The notes beneath the pieces were generated by a model. That model had not been told where the DNA came from, ran no database searches, and saw nothing but the letters and a program-made list of their open reading frames with translations. A stretch of 64,000 bases of DNA from CALOAD01 sp942491415. Its GTDB lineage: Bacteria > Cyanobacteriota > Vampirovibrionia > Gastranaerophilales > CALOAD01. The position numbers and the translations under genes were made by a program. The stretch is from assembly GCA_942491415.1 (NCBI GenBank), contig CALOAD010000014.1, forward strand, positions 496,001-560,000, given 5' to 3'. Below are positions 8,298 to 17,290 of the stretch, one piece after another; position 1 is the first letter of the stretch; every line of letters begins with the position of its first letter.

Positions 8298-9383
8298 TTA
8301 CTTGCTAAAAGCCTGTGTAATAGATTTTTTATAATCAGGTTTTAAAATACCTACTTCTGTAATAATTCCTGTTATATATTCAGCAGGAGTTACATCAAAC
8401 CCGGGGTTTATTATGTTTACATTTTCAGCACAAATTTTTTCACCGTTGATGTGAGTTACTTCTTTATGATCACGCTCTTCTATAGGTATTTCATCACCTG
8501 TTTGTATTGATGTATCAATAGTAGAAAGAGGAGCTGCTATATAAAATGGTATATTATGTTCTTTGGCTGCAATTGCAACTGTATAAGTTCCTATTTTGTT
8601 TGCAGAATCTCCATTGGCTGCAACTCTATCAGCCCCTGTTATTACGACATCAATCATTCCTTTTTTCATAAAATATCCACACATTCCGTCGGTTATTAAG
8701 GTTACAGGTATGTTATCTACAGAAAGTTCCCAAGTCGTTAATCTTGCGCCTTGTTGTCTTGGTCTTGTTTCGTCTGCAAAAACCTGAATTGTAGAGTCTT
8801 TGGCAAAAGCAGATCTGACGACACCAAGAGCTGTTCCATATCCTACAGTTGCTAAAGCTCCTGCATTGCAGTGGGTAAGGATTGTTGCACCTTTAGGAAT
8901 TATTTCAGAGCCATTATCACCAATTTTTTTGTTGATTTCAATATCTTCGTTTTCAAGTTTTATACCGTTTTGTTCCAATTCTTTTATTATTTGCTCAACA
9001 TCATCTGATAGAGAGTTTTTTGCAATTTCCATTTGTTGATCTACTGCCCAGGCAAGGTTTACCGCTGTGGGTCTTGTTGCTTTTAGGGTATTAGCTATTT
9101 TTTGTAAGACTTCTAAAAAATCTTTTTTATCCTTTATATTCGATATTTGTTTTGCACCTAAAACCACCCCTTGAGCGCCTGCTATACCAATAGCCGGGGC
9201 TCCTCTGACTATCATATCTTTTATGGCAATTTCCATTTCTTGATATGTTTTTATTTCAACAATATTAAATTCATGAGGGATTTTTGTTTGGTCAATTAGT
9301 TTTGAAAGACCGTTAGCCCACTCCACTGTTTTGATTTTAGATTCAAATGACATCTCTCTTATCCTTTGATTTTCAGTATTCAC
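8298..9383 (-). CDS. mtnA: S-methyl-5-thioribose-1-phosphate isomerase
   Basis: MtnA converts methylthioribose 1-phosphate to methylthioribulose 1-phosphate in methionine salvage. The 361-residue product has the expected length and motifs: VRGAPAIGIAGA near residue 59, the catalytic-cysteine motif THCNAGALAT near 167, ADETRPRQQGARLT near 205, and the catalytic-Asp motif ITGADRVAANGD near 248. The related eIF2B-like regulatory proteins lack this combination. No other salvage gene (mtnK, mtnB, mtnD) is nearby, so it appears to act as a scattered pathway member. A second in-frame ATG at residue 11 is an alternative start. Confidence 0.93.
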   Translation of the reverse strand: MNTENQRIREMSFESKIKTVEWANGLSKLIDQTKIPHEFNIVEIKTYQEMEIAIKDMIVRGAPAIGIAGAQGVVLGAKQISNIKDKKDFLEVLQKIANTLKATRPTAVNLAWAVDQQMEIAKNSLSDDVEQIIKELEQNGIKLENEDIEINKKIGDNGSEIIPKGATILTHCNAGALATVGYGTALGVVRSAFAKDSTIQVFADETRPRQQGARLTTWELSVDNIPVTLITDGMCGYFMKKGMIDVVITGADRVAANGDSANKIGTYTVAIAAKEHNIPFYIAAPLSTIDTSIQTGDEIPIEERDHKEVTHINGEKICAENVNIINPGFDVTPAEYITGIITEVGILKPDYKKSITQAFSK

Positions 9384-9439
9384 ACAGCCAAAATCTTAAC
9401 ATAATCATAGATTTTGTGTATTTGAAAATTTGGAGTTTT

Positions 9440-10270
9440 TTATTTTAAAACATTGCTCAGTTCGCAAAGTTGTTTTAGTTGTCCGTAATGGTTTTGGTTT
9501 AAAAGAAAACAAAAACGCTCAAAAGCAATAGGGGCAATTTTTTGAATGGTATTTTTATCAATAAAGACACCTTCTACAAATCTTGCAAATAACTCGGTTG
9601 GTCTTTTATAATATTTTTCGATTTTATTTTTTCTTTTAGTTACTCGGAGTTGTTGTTTTTGCAAGGATTTTAGTTTTACATAAGCCCTAACAGATTCTGA
9701 AAGGTGAGAAAAATCGATATCAATATTTTTTATTGAAATCAACTCTTCCTTTCTTAATATTGGGTGTATTAATTTTACGTTGTCATACCTTAGCAAATAT
9801 TTGACATTTGATTTGTCTTTTTTTAGTGAATTTTCAATAAATTTATGTTTTTCAGATCTTTTAAAGTCCTCAAAATCTGTTTTAATAATACTTTCTAATT
9901 CTTTAATATTGGTTTTAATTTTTTCTTTATGATCAAAATACTCTAAAAATAGCGAGTTATTATCAACAAAATGAGTGACTCGTAAAAGTTCTTTTTCAAT
10001 AATTTCAATATCATTGGTATTAAATATTTTTTTTAAACAACCACCATTTTTTAAAGAATCTTTTTCTATCTTTGAGTGAATGATATGGGCGTATTCATGA
10101 GCTAAAATAGCTACTCGTCTTTCTTTTGGTGCGTTTTTAGAAACGTCAATTCTGCCTTTTTGACATAAGCCGAGATTTCCTCGGGCTTTTGTATTTGTTT
10201 TAACAATAATGTTTTGAGATTTTAGAAAATTAATAAAAATCTTTTCGTTAAAATCTAAAGCTAAATTCAT
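9440..10270 (-). CDS. ImmA/IrrE-type zinc metallopeptidase-like protein
   Basis: The 276-residue protein carries HEYAH at residues 58-62, preceded by the hydrophobic helix RRVAILA, the arrangement of ImmA/IrrE zincins. A later RPTELFARFVEG segment (near residue 226) could supply the third zinc ligand (Glu). Between them lies a long Lys-rich insertion of unknown role. Family members cleave regulators of mobile elements or stress responses. No XRE repressor is adjacent here; the nearest is about 33 kb away. The gene lies 56 bases upstream of mtnA on the same strand without a terminator between them. The ATG is preceded by AGG, which is part of a tandem 12-bp repeat. Confidence 0.65.
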   Translation of the reverse strand: MNLALDFNEKIFINFLKSQNIIVKTNTKARGNLGLCQKGRIDVSKNAPKERRVAILAHEYAHIIHSKIEKDSLKNGGCLKKIFNTNDIEIIEKELLRVTHFVDNNSLFLEYFDHKEKIKTNIKELESIIKTDFEDFKRSEKHKFIENSLKKDKSNVKYLLRYDNVKLIHPILRKEELISIKNIDIDFSHLSESVRAYVKLKSLQKQQLRVTKRKNKIEKYYKRPTELFARFVEGVFIDKNTIQKIAPIAFERFCFLLNQNHYGQLKQLCELSNVLK

Positions 10271-10279
10271 TTAATATAA

Positions 10280-10303
10280 CCTATGTGTATACCTATGTGT
10301 ATA
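10280..10303. repeat. Perfect tandem 12-bp direct repeat at a gene start
   Basis: CCTATGTGTATA occurs twice head to tail, ending 10 bases before the metallopeptidase ATG on the minus strand. Read in the gene's direction, each copy ends in AGG, so the proximal copy supplies the ribosome-binding site. It could be an operator, a translational control element, or a simple slip duplication. Confidence 0.6.
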
Positions 10304-10488
10304 ATTGTGTAGTTTGGTTTCTTTATCCTATTATTTAAACCTAAACAGACATTTTAAGAAAATATTGTTAAAATATTACTACGAAGTGTTATAAATTTTT
10401 GATTTTCTTAATTTGAAGTTGATAGCGAACATTATTTATATTAGCCTTATGTTATAAGATCTATTTTTTGAAAGAATTAATTTACTCA

Positions 10489-12422
10489 ATGAAATATTCG
10501 GACAAATTTTTAAATAAGAAAACCTTTTTCACTGTTTTATTATCGTTGACAATAATGGTTGGAAACATTAATATTGCCCTGTCAAAAGATAATGAAGATG
10601 AAAAACAATTTATCCCGGCTCAGGATCTTGGCAGTGATTCTCTTATTCCTTCTAAAAAAAGAACTTATGATGAAGGCATCACCGTTAAGAAAATTGAAAT
10701 AGAAGGAAATAACCTTGTTAAAGGGCTAAAATCCTTGAGAGCATGTCAACTAAAGAAGGGGCTGTTTTTGATAGAAGTACTATTAAGAAAGATTTGCGCT
10801 CAATTTATTCGATGGGCTATTTTACCGATAAAATAAAAGCGGTTCCTGTCGCAAGTCAAACAGGTGTAACTCTAAAAGTTAGGGTAGAAGAAAATGTACC
10901 TGTGATAGGTTTTAATATAACAGGCAATGAGGTTGTTTCGACTGATGAAATATCTTCAATAGTAACCGCACAGGCAGGTTTACCGCAAAATATTGTTGAG
11001 TTGAATAAAGCCGTTAAAGATATAGAGGATTTATATGCTAAAAAGGGTTATATATTAGGACGTGTAACTAAAATACAAGACGATCCCGATGGGCTTATTA
11101 ATATAGATATAAACGAAGGTATTATCGACGAAATAAAAATAACCGGTAATACATGTACGAAAGAATTTGTAATAAAAAGAAATATCGTCACAGAACCCAA
11201 TAAAATTTATAATGAAAAACTTTTAAGGGAAGATTTAACTCGAATATACGGCACAAGAGCTTTTTCTGATGTGCGTCGTGTATTATCACCATCCACTAAT
11301 GATCCCGATAAATATTTGCTTACTATAGAAGTGGATGAAAAAAGAACAGGTTCTGTTTCTTTAGGTGGTGGGCTTGATACAGGAACAGGTCTTTTTGGTT
11401 CTCTTGGCTATGGAGACACTAACTTTAGAGGGTTAGGTCAGGAGCTTTCTTTTTCATTTATGACGGGTAGTGGGCTTGCTTTTGGAGATGACGATACAAT
11501 TAAACGTGCTAATATTCAATTTGAAGCAAAGTTTGTAGAACCAAGATTTAAGCAAACATTGAATTCACTGGAAGTAAAAGCTTTTGGACGAGAGTTTGCA
11601 AGTTATCAGGTACCTCTTTCAATAGAAAGAAGAGTAGGTGGAGAAGTTCAAATAGCAAGACCATTTAAGACTTTGCCAAGTTTAGCCGGAGCTATTTCTA
11701 TCGGAGTAGAAGGAATCGACTTAAAAGAAGGCGATGAAGATAAAATTAATGCTCTTTTTAAAGAACGGTCTTATGATATTTCTCAAAGAGCAGAGCAGTT
11801 AAAAGCTGGTACATTCTTGACGTTAGGACCTTCTTTGGTTTATGACACAAGAAATAATATTATAAACACTCGAGACGGTGCTTATGCAAGAATTAAGCTT
11901 AATGAATCTATTAAATTATCCGGAGATGTTAGCAGTTTTGGTACTGTTAGCGGAACTTTAAGAAAATACTTCCCATTGGGTGAAAAATCCACCTTTACAG
12001 TCGCAGGAAAAATGGGAGCAAAAGCAAGTAGTAAGCTACCCGAGTTTGCAGCTTTCAGGCTTGGAGGTCCTCGTTCTATAAGAGGATTCAAAGAAGGTGA
12101 TGCCGGTAACGGTGAAGGTTTCATGATGGCTTCGGCAGAACTAAGAACACCTATTCCGTTTATGGATAAAATAACAAAAATCAGATTTTTTAATAATATG
12201 AGAACGGCGTTTTTCTTAGATGCAGGTACTTTGTTTAGAGAAACATTGACTACAGAATTGTATCAACGTCCAGGCTACGGTATAGCTTGTGGTGGAGGCT
12301 TAAGAATAATGATTCCGGGATTAGGTCCTATAAATCTTGATTATGGTATACCTTTAACGAATGTTGGACCTAAAGGCAAGAAAAATGGTCGTTTTACTTA
12401 TGGGTTTGGTGATATTTACTAA
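10489..12422 (+). CDS. bamA: Outer membrane assembly factor BamA (Omp85), with apparent frameshift
   Basis: BamA inserts beta-barrel proteins into the outer membrane. The first part (ATG at 10489, signal peptide, start of POTRA 1 ending at NNLVK) and the second part (KILESMSTKEGAVFD onward, POTRA domains, then a 16-strand-type barrel with GGPRSIRGF) are in different frames. The switch lies between about 10720 and 10728; the new frame is closed by a TAA just upstream, at 10719. One missing base (or two extra) would restore a continuous POTRA domain. No rescuing slippery site is in register. As the gene is essential, a sequencing or assembly error is most likely. skp follows at 122 bases, a common pairing. 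A TTG at 10468 is a less likely start. Confidence 0.88.
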
Positions 12423-12544
12423 AAATTATGATTTATATGATTTAACTTGAATAAAAAAAATATTATGAATATTTTAATGTATTTGCTAAAATATATTTAT
12501 AGATGAAAAAATGTTTATCATTTTGAAATACAGGGAGAATATTA

Positions 12545-13003
12545 ATGAAATTATTTAAAAACATGTTTGCTGTGATCGCTTTGATAGCTGTTCTAACATT
12601 ATCTAATGCTGCTGCTTTTGCTGAAACAATAGGAGTTGTAGACTTGGATAAAGTTGTAAATAACTATAAACAAGCACAAGATGTATCAGCAGAATTAAAA
12701 GTAAAAGAGGCAGAATTGCAAAAATTTTTAGCAGATGCTCAAAAAAAGCTTAAAAATACTTCAACTCCGGTTGAACGTAAAAATCTTGAAGAAAAATTGA
12801 CTAAAGAATTTAAGAAAAAAAGTGAGTCTTTTAGAAGTTATCAAGTAAATCAAATGAAAGCGATTGAAAAAAATGTTTTTGACACAATTGATAAAGTTGC
12901 AAAAGAGCAGAAAATTGATGTTGTATTGAATAAAGCAACTGTGCTAAAAGGTGGCGCTGACTTAACTGATAAAATTCTTATGATTCTTAATTCTAAAAAA
13001 TAA
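12545..13003 (+). CDS. skp: Periplasmic chaperone Skp/OmpH
   Basis: The 152-residue protein has a signal peptide (about residues 1-26, ending AAFA) followed by TIGVVDLDKVVNNYKQ, the typical start of OmpH/Skp proteins. A long charged helical hairpin (residues 45-115) then forms the tentacles, and the C-terminal DVVLNKATVLKGGADLTD closes the trimer body. Skp holds unfolded outer-membrane proteins in the periplasm before delivery to BamA, which is encoded just upstream. GGGAG precedes the ATG. A strong terminator follows the gene. Confidence 0.9.
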   Translation: MKLFKNMFAVIALIAVLTLSNAAAFAETIGVVDLDKVVNNYKQAQDVSAELKVKEAELQKFLADAQKKLKNTSTPVERKNLEEKLTKEFKKKSESFRSYQVNQMKAIEKNVFDTIDKVAKEQKIDVVLNKATVLKGGADLTDKILMILNSKK

Positions 13004-13033
13004 GTTGAATAACAATTTAAAATAGTTTATTCT

Positions 13034-13068
13034 AGAAGACGAGCAAAACGTTCGTCTTCTTTAGTTTT
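13034..13068 (+). terminator. Intrinsic terminator after skp
   Basis: AGAAGACGA (13034-13042) pairs with TCGTCTTCT (13052-13060), followed by TTAGTTTT. It lies 31 bases after the skp stop and so closes the bamA-skp unit. Confidence 0.75.
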
Positions 13069-13087
13069 ATAAGGTTGAAAAGTTTTT

Positions 13088-13276
13088 ATGAACAAAAGAC
13101 AAGCAAGTAACATCGTAGAATATATACTTATTTTCAGTTTTGTAGGACTGGTTTTTGGCAGTGGACTTGCAGTGATCGCTCCTGATACTTTTAGGGAACT
13201 TTTCAAGGCAACTTTTCAGGTTAGTGACGAACATGCTACTGATTCTGTTATTACAGTAGGACCGTTAACTGATTAA
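13088..13276 (+). CDS. Flp-pilin-like small membrane protein, 62 aa
   Basis: The short N terminus MNKRQASNI is followed by VEYILIFSFVGLVFGSGLAVI. Basic residues, a Glu-Tyr pair, then an unbroken hydrophobic stretch is the layout of Flp/Tad pilins with class III prepilin leaders. The usual Gly before the cleavage site is replaced by Ala/Ser, so processing by a prepilin peptidase is uncertain. The polar tail (about 28 residues) would be outside the membrane. No tad or pilus assembly gene lies in the window. Two hairpins bracket the gene, so it is probably transcribed alone. A pilin is the best guess; a simple single-span membrane peptide is the alternative. Confidence 0.55.
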   Translation: MNKRQASNIVEYILIFSFVGLVFGSGLAVIAPDTFRELFKATFQVSDEHATDSVITVGPLTD

Positions 13277-13327
13277 GTTAAATAATTCAAACCACCAATT
13301 AATTTTTGGTAGTTTGAATTATTTAAC
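13277..13327 (+). terminator. Long hairpin after the pilin-like gene
   Basis: GTTAAATAATTCAAAC (13277-13292) pairs perfectly with GTTTGAATTATTTAAC (13312-13327), directly after the stop codon, with extra ACCA/TGGT pairing inside. No clear T-run follows, so it may act by stabilising the mRNA end rather than as a classical terminator. Confidence 0.55.
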
Positions 13328-13613
13328 AAAAAACTTTTACAATATTTTTACCTATTATCAATACCTCAAATGGTGGAGTTTAAAGCAAGTCAATACTCAC
13401 CCACTTGTTGTTTAGAGGTGCCTATCCTTTCCAATGGCAATTTTCCAACAACATAAAAAAGCTTCAAAAACTAAAATTTCAACCAGGATAATGATTATTT
13501 TCAAAAATTAAAAAGCTAATTCAAAAAACAGCCGATAAAAAAGAAAGAGAGATTAAGAAATATTACAAAAACGGTAAAAACCACAGAATTAGTAGAGCAA
13601 TAAAGGAATTATC
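13328..13613. other. Intergenic stretch before TPR gene; possible small structured RNA
   Basis: No convincing open frame is seen. A two-step stem can form: TTGTTG (13405-13410) with CAACAA (13446-13451), and inside it TGCC (13419-13422) with GGCA (13436-13439). This could be part of a 5' leader for the TPR gene, but the pairings are short. Confidence 0.25.
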
Positions 13614-15275
13614 ATGTCAAAAGGAAGGACTATTACAGATAGATCCGATTTAAAGGGCAAGGAAGAATTAAAAGAGACACTAAAATTAGCAAACAAATCA
13701 CACGAGAGATACCTACTAAAATCAAACAATAATGATCTTGAAAATGCTATTGATTTTTATGTACAAGTAATAAAAAAAGACCCTTTTATTGCAGAATCAC
13801 ACTATAGATTAGCCAGTTTAATGTGGGAAAAAGGTCAAATAGATATAGAATCAGCTATTGAACAATGCCAAGAAGCTTCTAAAATAGACCCAAAATCAAT
13901 ACAAGCAAAAATGTATCTTGGTTATTTTCTTAAAACAGCCGGTAATTATAAAGAAGCCGAAAAAGAATTTCTAAACGCAATAAGACTAAACTACTTCAAA
14001 TCAGCAAGAGCTCGAATTGCACTATCAATACTTCTTTTTGAAAAAACTGAAGTTTCAAAACTAACATTCTCTGATTTTCTTAAAGCTTCCTATGGTCTAA
14101 TATCAGGTATTCCCATGTTAATGCTTGATTATACTTCAATGAGAATGTTATTTAAAAACTTTAAGGAAGATCTGAACATTATAATGTATCGATTCACAGG
14201 ATCTGCCTATAAAAGAATGAAAAACTTCAAAATGGCTGTAAAAACTTATGAAAATGCAGCAAAGAACACAGCTAACTCATCAATTTTTTATACAAAAATG
14301 GCAGAACTAGCGTTAAAAGAAGGAAAACCTGAAATCGCAGTACAATCCTATAGAAACGCCATTAAATACAATCCTCAAAATATAGACCTAAGAATCAAAC
14401 TTGCCACAACTCTTCAAGAACATTTTGAAGATGATTTAAACCAAATTATAGACTGCTACAACAAACTCATAGAAATGGAACCTCATAACTCAAGGTTCTA
14501 TTATGAACTCGGACACAGTTATTTAAGTATTGAGGATAAATTTAGTGCAATAAACGCATTTAGAAAAGCCTCTGAAATTGAACCGGAAAACCCTTTTTAC
14601 CACAACAGTTTAGCTTATGCGTTAATACAACTTGACGATTATGATGCAGGTATTGAAGAATACCAAAAAGCCATCAAGTTAAACCCTGATAACGAGTGGA
14701 CATCAGTAGTTTGCCAAGCTCAAGGAGCAATATATCAACAAATAAAAGGAAACCAGGATGCTGCTATCGTAGCTTACCAAACCTCAACAGTCCTTGACCC
14801 TAAAAACGTAGATGCCTACATTGCCCTAGGTGAGGTTTATCACGAAAAAGGCGATATTAAAAAAGCTATCGAAAATTATTGCGAAGCAGTAAATCTAGAC
14901 CCCGTGAACGCTAATACATACTGTAGCCTTGGTTTAGCACTTTGGGAAAAAGATTGTGTTTCCGAATCAATTGTAGCTTATCAAAAAGCTATAGAACTTG
15001 ATTCAAAAGAAGCTATTACTTACAACAACCTTGGAATCGTTTACCTGGATGGAACAGGACAAATTGACGAAGCACTGAATATGTTCAACGAAGCCTTAAA
15101 GCGAAACCCAAACTATGCTCTTGCCTATTACAACAAAGGTCGTTGTTGCCAAATGCTCGGAAACAAAACAGATGCAGCCGATTGTTACCAAATGGCACTT
15201 GACTTAAATAAAATTACCAACGAAATAAACGGCGAAGAAATTGAAGAAAAACTATACAATCTATTTTCAGTATAG
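13614..15275 (+). CDS. Tetratricopeptide repeat protein, 553 aa
   Basis: The protein is built largely of 34-residue TPR units, marked by recurring patterns such as AKMYLGYFLKTAGNYKEAEK, FYYELGHSYLSIEDKFSAIN, AYIALGEVYHEKGDIKKAIE and AYYNKGRCCQMLGNKTDAAD. About a dozen units can be picked out, interrupted near residues 145-190 by a less regular, more hydrophobic segment (FLKASYGLISGIPMLML). There is no signal peptide. TPR arrays are protein-binding scaffolds; partners cannot be read from the sequence. AAAGGA precedes the ATG. It is a single-gene unit closed by a strong terminator. Confidence 0.85.
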   Translation: MSKGRTITDRSDLKGKEELKETLKLANKSHERYLLKSNNNDLENAIDFYVQVIKKDPFIAESHYRLASLMWEKGQIDIESAIEQCQEASKIDPKSIQAKMYLGYFLKTAGNYKEAEKEFLNAIRLNYFKSARARIALSILLFEKTEVSKLTFSDFLKASYGLISGIPMLMLDYTSMRMLFKNFKEDLNIIMYRFTGSAYKRMKNFKMAVKTYENAAKNTANSSIFYTKMAELALKEGKPEIAVQSYRNAIKYNPQNIDLRIKLATTLQEHFEDDLNQIIDCYNKLIEMEPHNSRFYYELGHSYLSIEDKFSAINAFRKASEIEPENPFYHNSLAYALIQLDDYDAGIEEYQKAIKLNPDNEWTSVVCQAQGAIYQQIKGNQDAAIVAYQTSTVLDPKNVDAYIALGEVYHEKGDIKKAIENYCEAVNLDPVNANTYCSLGLALWEKDCVSESIVAYQKAIELDSKEAITYNNLGIVYLDGTGQIDEALNMFNEALKRNPNYALAYYNKGRCCQMLGNKTDAADCYQMALDLNKITNEINGEEIEEKLYNLFSV

Positions 15276-15306
15276 ATATTGACATATAACTCTCGATTTT
15301 GCTTAC

Positions 15307-15333
15307 AACCTGCTTTTAGCAGGTTTTTCTTTT
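15307..15333 (+). terminator. Intrinsic terminator after TPR gene
   Basis: AACCTGC (15307-15313) pairs with GCAGGTT (15319-15325) around a TTTTA loop and is followed by TTTCTTTT. Textbook form. Confidence 0.88.
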
Positions 15334-15414
15334 GATTAAGGCTTTAAAAGCTTGTTTTAAAAAGATCTTTTTGATAACTTATGATAAAGAACATAATAAT
15401 AAGGAATTAAAAAA

Positions 15415-15915
15415 ATGGCAAAAGACGCAAGCTTTGATGTAGTATCAGAATTCGACCAACAAGAACTTGTAAATGCAATAGATCAAACAAAAAGAGATAT
15501 CCAAACTCGCTTTGATTTAAAAAACACAGGCAGTTTAGTCGAAATGGAAGCAGATAAAGCTATAAATATAATCTCTTCAGATGAACTAAAACTTAAAAAC
15601 ATTTTAGATATTTTACAATCGAAAATGGCAAAAAGAAGCCTTAGTTTGAAGATTCTAGATCCGCAAAAAATGGAAAACGCACTGGGTGGAAATGTTAAAC
15701 AAGAATTTTTACTCAAAAAAGGTCTTACAAAAGAACTTGCCAAAAAAATTGTGGCTGATGTTAAGGCAGAAAAACTAAAAGTGCAAGCTTCTATTCAGGG
15801 AGATCAAGTTCGTATATCAGGTAAAAACAAAGACGACTTACAAGCTATAATACAATTATTAAAAGAAAAAGAAGAAGAATATAATATACCTCTTCAATTT
15901 ACGAACTATAGATAA
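15415..15915 (+). CDS. yajQ: YajQ family nucleotide-binding protein
   Basis: The 166-residue protein begins with MAKDASFDVVSEFDQQELVN and continues with QTKRDIQTRFDLKNTGS, then ends with QFTNYR; all are hallmarks of the YajQ family over its whole length. The fold is two ferredoxin-like domains. Members bind nucleotides, and in some bacteria cyclic di-GMP, acting as effectors of gene expression. rimO starts one base after the stop, so the two are cotranscribed. Confidence 0.92.
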   Translation: MAKDASFDVVSEFDQQELVNAIDQTKRDIQTRFDLKNTGSLVEMEADKAINIISSDELKLKNILDILQSKMAKRSLSLKILDPQKMENALGGNVKQEFLLKKGLTKELAKKIVADVKAEKLKVQASIQGDQVRISGKNKDDLQAIIQLLKEKEEEYNIPLQFTNYR

Positions 15916-15916
15916 A

Positions 15917-17227
15917 ATGAAAAAACAAACAATCGCACTTATAAACCACGGATGCCCTAAAAATCTTGTAGACTCGGAGCTAATGCTCGGAATGCTTATC
16001 GAAAACGGGTATAATATAACTCTTGATGAAAATCAAGCGGATATTGTTATAATAAACACCTGCTCCTTCATTCACGATGCTGAAACAGAGTCTGTAAGGT
16101 CAATTCTTGAAACATTACAAGGAAATAAAAAAGTTATTATAACGGGTTGTTTGCCCCAAAAACATAAAAAAGACTTACAAGAAGCAATACCTGAAGCAGT
16201 TGGTTTTATCGGAACTTCTGATATTTCAAAAATAATCGATGCCGTTAATTCAATAACGCAAAAAAACGAAAAGATTTTTGAAGTATCGGATAATCCTTGC
16301 TATGAATATCCTGAAAACGTTGAGCGACAACAAATAACCGTCGGTGCAAGTTCTTATATAAAAATAGCCGAAGGATGTGACTACAAGTGCGGTTATTGCA
16401 TTATTCCTCAACTGAGAGGACCTTATAAAAGTCGTCCTATTGAAACTATAGTTGAAGAGGCAAAAAAACTCGGGCAAAAAGGTGTTAACGAAATTATCTT
16501 AATCGCTCAGGATACAACCAGTTATGGTAAAGATATTTACGGAAAGCCATCACTGCCAAAACTTTTAAAAGAGTTAAATGCCGTAGATGAAATTTCTTGG
16601 ATTCGTGTTATGTACGCATATCCATCACTTTTAACCGATGATGTCATAGAAGCTTTTGCCAATCTTGATAAAGTGGTTAAATATATTGATATTCCTTTGC
16701 AGCATAGTCATCCCGATATTTTAAAAGCAATGAATCGCCCTTCTTTTGACTATGGGACTTTAATAAAAAAATTAAAAACAAAAATAAAAGATGTAAGCAT
16801 CCGAACTGCTTTTATAGTGGGTTATCCCGGCGAAAAACAAGAGCATTTCGAACACCTGCACCGATTTATTAGAACTAGTAGATTTGATAAATTAGGCGTA
16901 TTTGAATACTCGAAAGAAAAAAACACCATTTCATATTCTCAAAAACCGCATAAAAGCGATGGGGTAAAAGCAAAAAGAAAACAAATTCTTATGCAAACAC
17001 AGCAGGAAATTTCTAAAAGTATAAACAATTCTTTAATAGACAAAGAAATACCTATTATTGTCGAGTCTTTGACTTCTGATGGGCAAATCATAGCAAGAAC
17101 CTATCGTGATGCCCCTGAGATTGACGGTGTTATTTATATTAATACTGAAAAACCACTAATACCGGGTGATATCGAAATGGCAAAAGTTACCGATTCAAAT
17201 GAGTACGACCTTTTCGGCATTGTATAA
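15917..17227 (+). CDS. rimO: Ribosomal protein S12 methylthiotransferase RimO
   Basis: RimO is a radical SAM enzyme that adds a methylthio group to an Asp of ribosomal protein S12. The 436-residue protein has the RimO-specific N-terminal motif GCPKNLVDSE (residues 13-22), the second-cluster cysteines in NTCSF and GCLPQ, the radical SAM CxxxCxxC as GCDYKCGYC near residue 154, and a C-terminal TRAM-like domain. The DSE motif distinguishes it from MiaB. It directly follows yajQ and is in the same transcription unit as zupT and the M23 gene. Confidence 0.94.
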   Translation: MKKQTIALINHGCPKNLVDSELMLGMLIENGYNITLDENQADIVIINTCSFIHDAETESVRSILETLQGNKKVIITGCLPQKHKKDLQEAIPEAVGFIGTSDISKIIDAVNSITQKNEKIFEVSDNPCYEYPENVERQQITVGASSYIKIAEGCDYKCGYCIIPQLRGPYKSRPIETIVEEAKKLGQKGVNEIILIAQDTTSYGKDIYGKPSLPKLLKELNAVDEISWIRVMYAYPSLLTDDVIEAFANLDKVVKYIDIPLQHSHPDILKAMNRPSFDYGTLIKKLKTKIKDVSIRTAFIVGYPGEKQEHFEHLHRFIRTSRFDKLGVFEYSKEKNTISYSQKPHKSDGVKAKRKQILMQTQQEISKSINNSLIDKEIPIIVESLTSDGQIIARTYRDAPEIDGVIYINTEKPLIPGDIEMAKVTDSNEYDLFGIV

Positions 17228-17290
17228 ACAAGTTTTCATATTAATCTTATAGCTAATATTCTTAAACACGGGAATATGTAGAATTAAAAA

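Noticed and set aside
10715..10730. AAAGGGC as a -1 slippery heptamer in bamA
   Set aside because: The heptamer fits the X XXY YYZ pattern, but the upstream reading frame is AAA GGG CTA, out of register with it, so it cannot rescue translation.
13400..13455. 6S-like or other known RNA before the TPR gene
   Set aside because: Short stems can form, but no recognised RNA motif is present.
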